Below, in pieces: positions 63,031 through 64,000 of a DNA stretch of 64,000 nucleotides. Under the pieces are notes generated by a model. That model ran no database searches, was not told where the DNA came from, and saw only the letters and a program-made list of their open reading frames with translations. Both the position numbers and the translations under genes were made by a program. Source of the DNA: Gammaproteobacteria bacterium. GTDB lineage: Bacteria; Pseudomonadota; Gammaproteobacteria; Steroidobacterales; GCA-2729495. Location of the stretch: positions 3,107,001 to 3,171,000 of the forward strand of contig CP129466.1 of assembly GCA_030583605.1 (NCBI GenBank). Reading direction: 5' to 3'. Positions within the stretch are counted from its first letter, which is position 1. Each line of letters starts with the position of its first letter.

Positions 63031-64000
63031 ATGCAGCCTGCCCCGCGGGATTCAGCCGGAGCGCGCACGCCTGCCGCCGGGCGGCCGCCACCCTGCGTCC
63101 TGCACGAGGACGAGCATCTGCTGGTGGTCGCCAAACCGTCCGGCTGGAACACGCACGCGCCCGCGCCCCATGCGGGTGAGGGTATCTACGAATGGCTGCG
63201 CGACCGCGAGCCGCGCTGGTCCGGGCTGGCCATCATGCATCGCCTGGACAGGGATACATCCGGCGTGCTGGTGTTCGCGAAAACAACCACGGCGAACCGC
63301 TCCCTGACACAGCAGTTCAGCCGGGGGGAGGCCCTCAAGCGCTACCTGCTGCTGACCGATCGTCCGGCGCCGGCTGGCAAACTGCGGGTCGAGACCGGCA
63401 TCCGCCGGGCGGGCGCCGCCTATGCAGCCACGCCGGCGCAACCGGGTGAGCGCAGCGCGGTGACGGCGTTTTACCCCGGGACCGCGCCGGCAGGCAGCCA
63501 GTGGACGGCACTGCGGGCCGAGCCGCTGACCGGGCGCACCCACCAGATCCGCGTGCACGCCGCACACGCGGGCTTTCCGGTGCTCGGCGACACGCTCTAC
63601 GGCGGCACCGCGGCGCCGCGGCTGTGCCTGCACGCGGAATGCATCAGCCTGCGCCATCCGCAGACCGGCGACATGGTGAGCTTCTCAGCTCCGGCGCAAT
63701 TCGACACCGACCTGGGTACGGCGCTGCGCGCGGCGTTCATCGACCCGGAGGACACCGACGCCTGGCGCGTCGTCCACGGCGCCGCCGACGCCTGGCCCGG
63801 CTGCTACGTGGACCGGCTCGGCGGGTTTCTGCTGGCGCAATCCGAGGCCCGGCCCGACGCCGATCAGCAACGCCGTCTCATGACGCCCGGCACGCGTGGC
63901 CTCTATCACCGTGGCTTGAGCCGCGAGGTTCGCCGCCTCAGCGTGGCGCAGGCATCGCCGGTGCATCTGGCGGGGGAACACGCCGACACACTCGTGGTTC
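63031..64000 (+). CDS. RluA-family pseudouridine synthase fused to a methyltransferase-like domain (3' end outside window)
   Basis: The frame opens at ATG 63031 and runs off the window, giving 323 visible residues. The first 220 are a RluA-type synthase with H70-R-L-D73-R-D-T-S-G, where Asp73 is catalytic, and L-T-G-R-T-H-Q-I-R-V-H-A near 178-189. From about residue 225, A-W-R-V-V-H-G-A-A-D-A-W-P-G-C-Y-V-D-R-L-G resembles the region before the catalytic domain of RlmI-type rRNA methyltransferases. It would be a bifunctional rRNA modification enzyme. Which rRNA sites it modifies is not known. Confidence 0.8.
   Translation, partial: MQPAPRDSAGARTPAAGRPPPCVLHEDEHLLVVAKPSGWNTHAPAPHAGEGIYEWLRDREPRWSGLAIMHRLDRDTSGVLVFAKTTTANRSLTQQFSRGEALKRYLLLTDRPAPAGKLRVETGIRRAGAAYAATPAQPGERSAVTAFYPGTAPAGSQWTALRAEPLTGRTHQIRVHAAHAGFPVLGDTLYGGTAAPRLCLHAECISLRHPQTGDMVSFSAPAQFDTDLGTALRAAFIDPEDTDAWRVVHGAADAWPGCYVDRLGGFLLAQSEARPDADQQRRLMTPGTRGLYHRGLSREVRRLSVAQASPVHLAGEHADTLVV

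Overview
The window is high-GC bacterial chromosome with dense, mostly short-spaced genes on both strands. The aceB-aceA-aceK glyoxylate operon, an Fnr-type regulator with a 4Fe-4S cysteine pattern, QseBC-like signalling, Fap-type amyloid genes and many exported c-type cytochromes and redox enzymes all point to a gammaproteobacterium. The order cannot be fixed from sequence alone; a Nevskiales/Steroidobacterales/Xanthomonadales-like lineage is a guess. No rRNA, tRNA or CRISPR array was seen.

Layout. (1) 1-4180: the 3' part of a functional-amyloid (Fap-like) secretion locus: amyloid subunit, a second subunit, a C39 peptidase (FapD-like), an unusual membrane-anchored coiled-coil protein with a subunit-like C-terminus, and a FapF-like outer-membrane pore. 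(2) 4419-14800: housekeeping and accessory genes: a YyaL-type thioredoxin-fold protein, a phospholipid N-methyltransferase-like enzyme, a solitary molybdopterin oxidoreductase subunit coupled to an exported SDR, a tannase/feruloyl esterase, an M48 lipoprotein peptidase, a NYN-domain protein and a small Cys-rich exported protein with a clear terminator. (3) 15040-15638: scar of an integrative conjugative element (deleted integrase joined to a truncated trbI), directly followed by (4) 15647-23198: a two-component system and a divergent flavin-based trans-membrane electron-transfer operon (PepSY protein, ferric-reductase-like flavocytochrome, DUF2271 protein with a flavinylation motif, PepSY/flavodoxin/reductase fusion, ApbE). 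(5) 23806-28923: a minus-strand operon of cytochrome c, UbiD decarboxylase, a helical protein, an exported chelatase-fold protein and a serine hydrolase. (6) 29008-37630: an alpha/beta hydrolase, an MFS transporter, aceBAK and its divergent XRE/DUF3612 regulator, with three 14-bp-spaced repeats between them. (7) 37993-47854: a second exported chelatase-fold protein, two TetR regulators, two ABC export systems, a methyltransferase and a second membrane-anchored hydrolase. (8) 47881-59142: Fnr regulator, cytochrome c', diheme cytochrome c, a degenerate HD-GYP protein, GST, a coiled-coil/HhH protein, a hemerythrin-type repair protein, RlmI-like methyltransferase, an EF-G paralogue and a MauE-like protein. 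(9) 59215-64000: a HigBA-like toxin-antitoxin pair, a decayed gene, a methyltransferase, a Rieske oxygenase and the start of a pseudouridine synthase fused to a methyltransferase-like domain.

Working together. The strongest systems are the amyloid secretion locus, the flavin relay presumed to carry cytoplasmic reducing power to the periplasm under its own sensor kinase, and the glyoxylate bypass under a divergent acyl-CoA/XRE-type regulator. The Fnr regulator and the hemerythrin repair gene share an upstream sequence block, suggesting a common low-oxygen or nitrosative-stress response. Two pairs of paralogues (exported chelatase-fold proteins; membrane-anchored hydrolases) lie within the same 20 kb.
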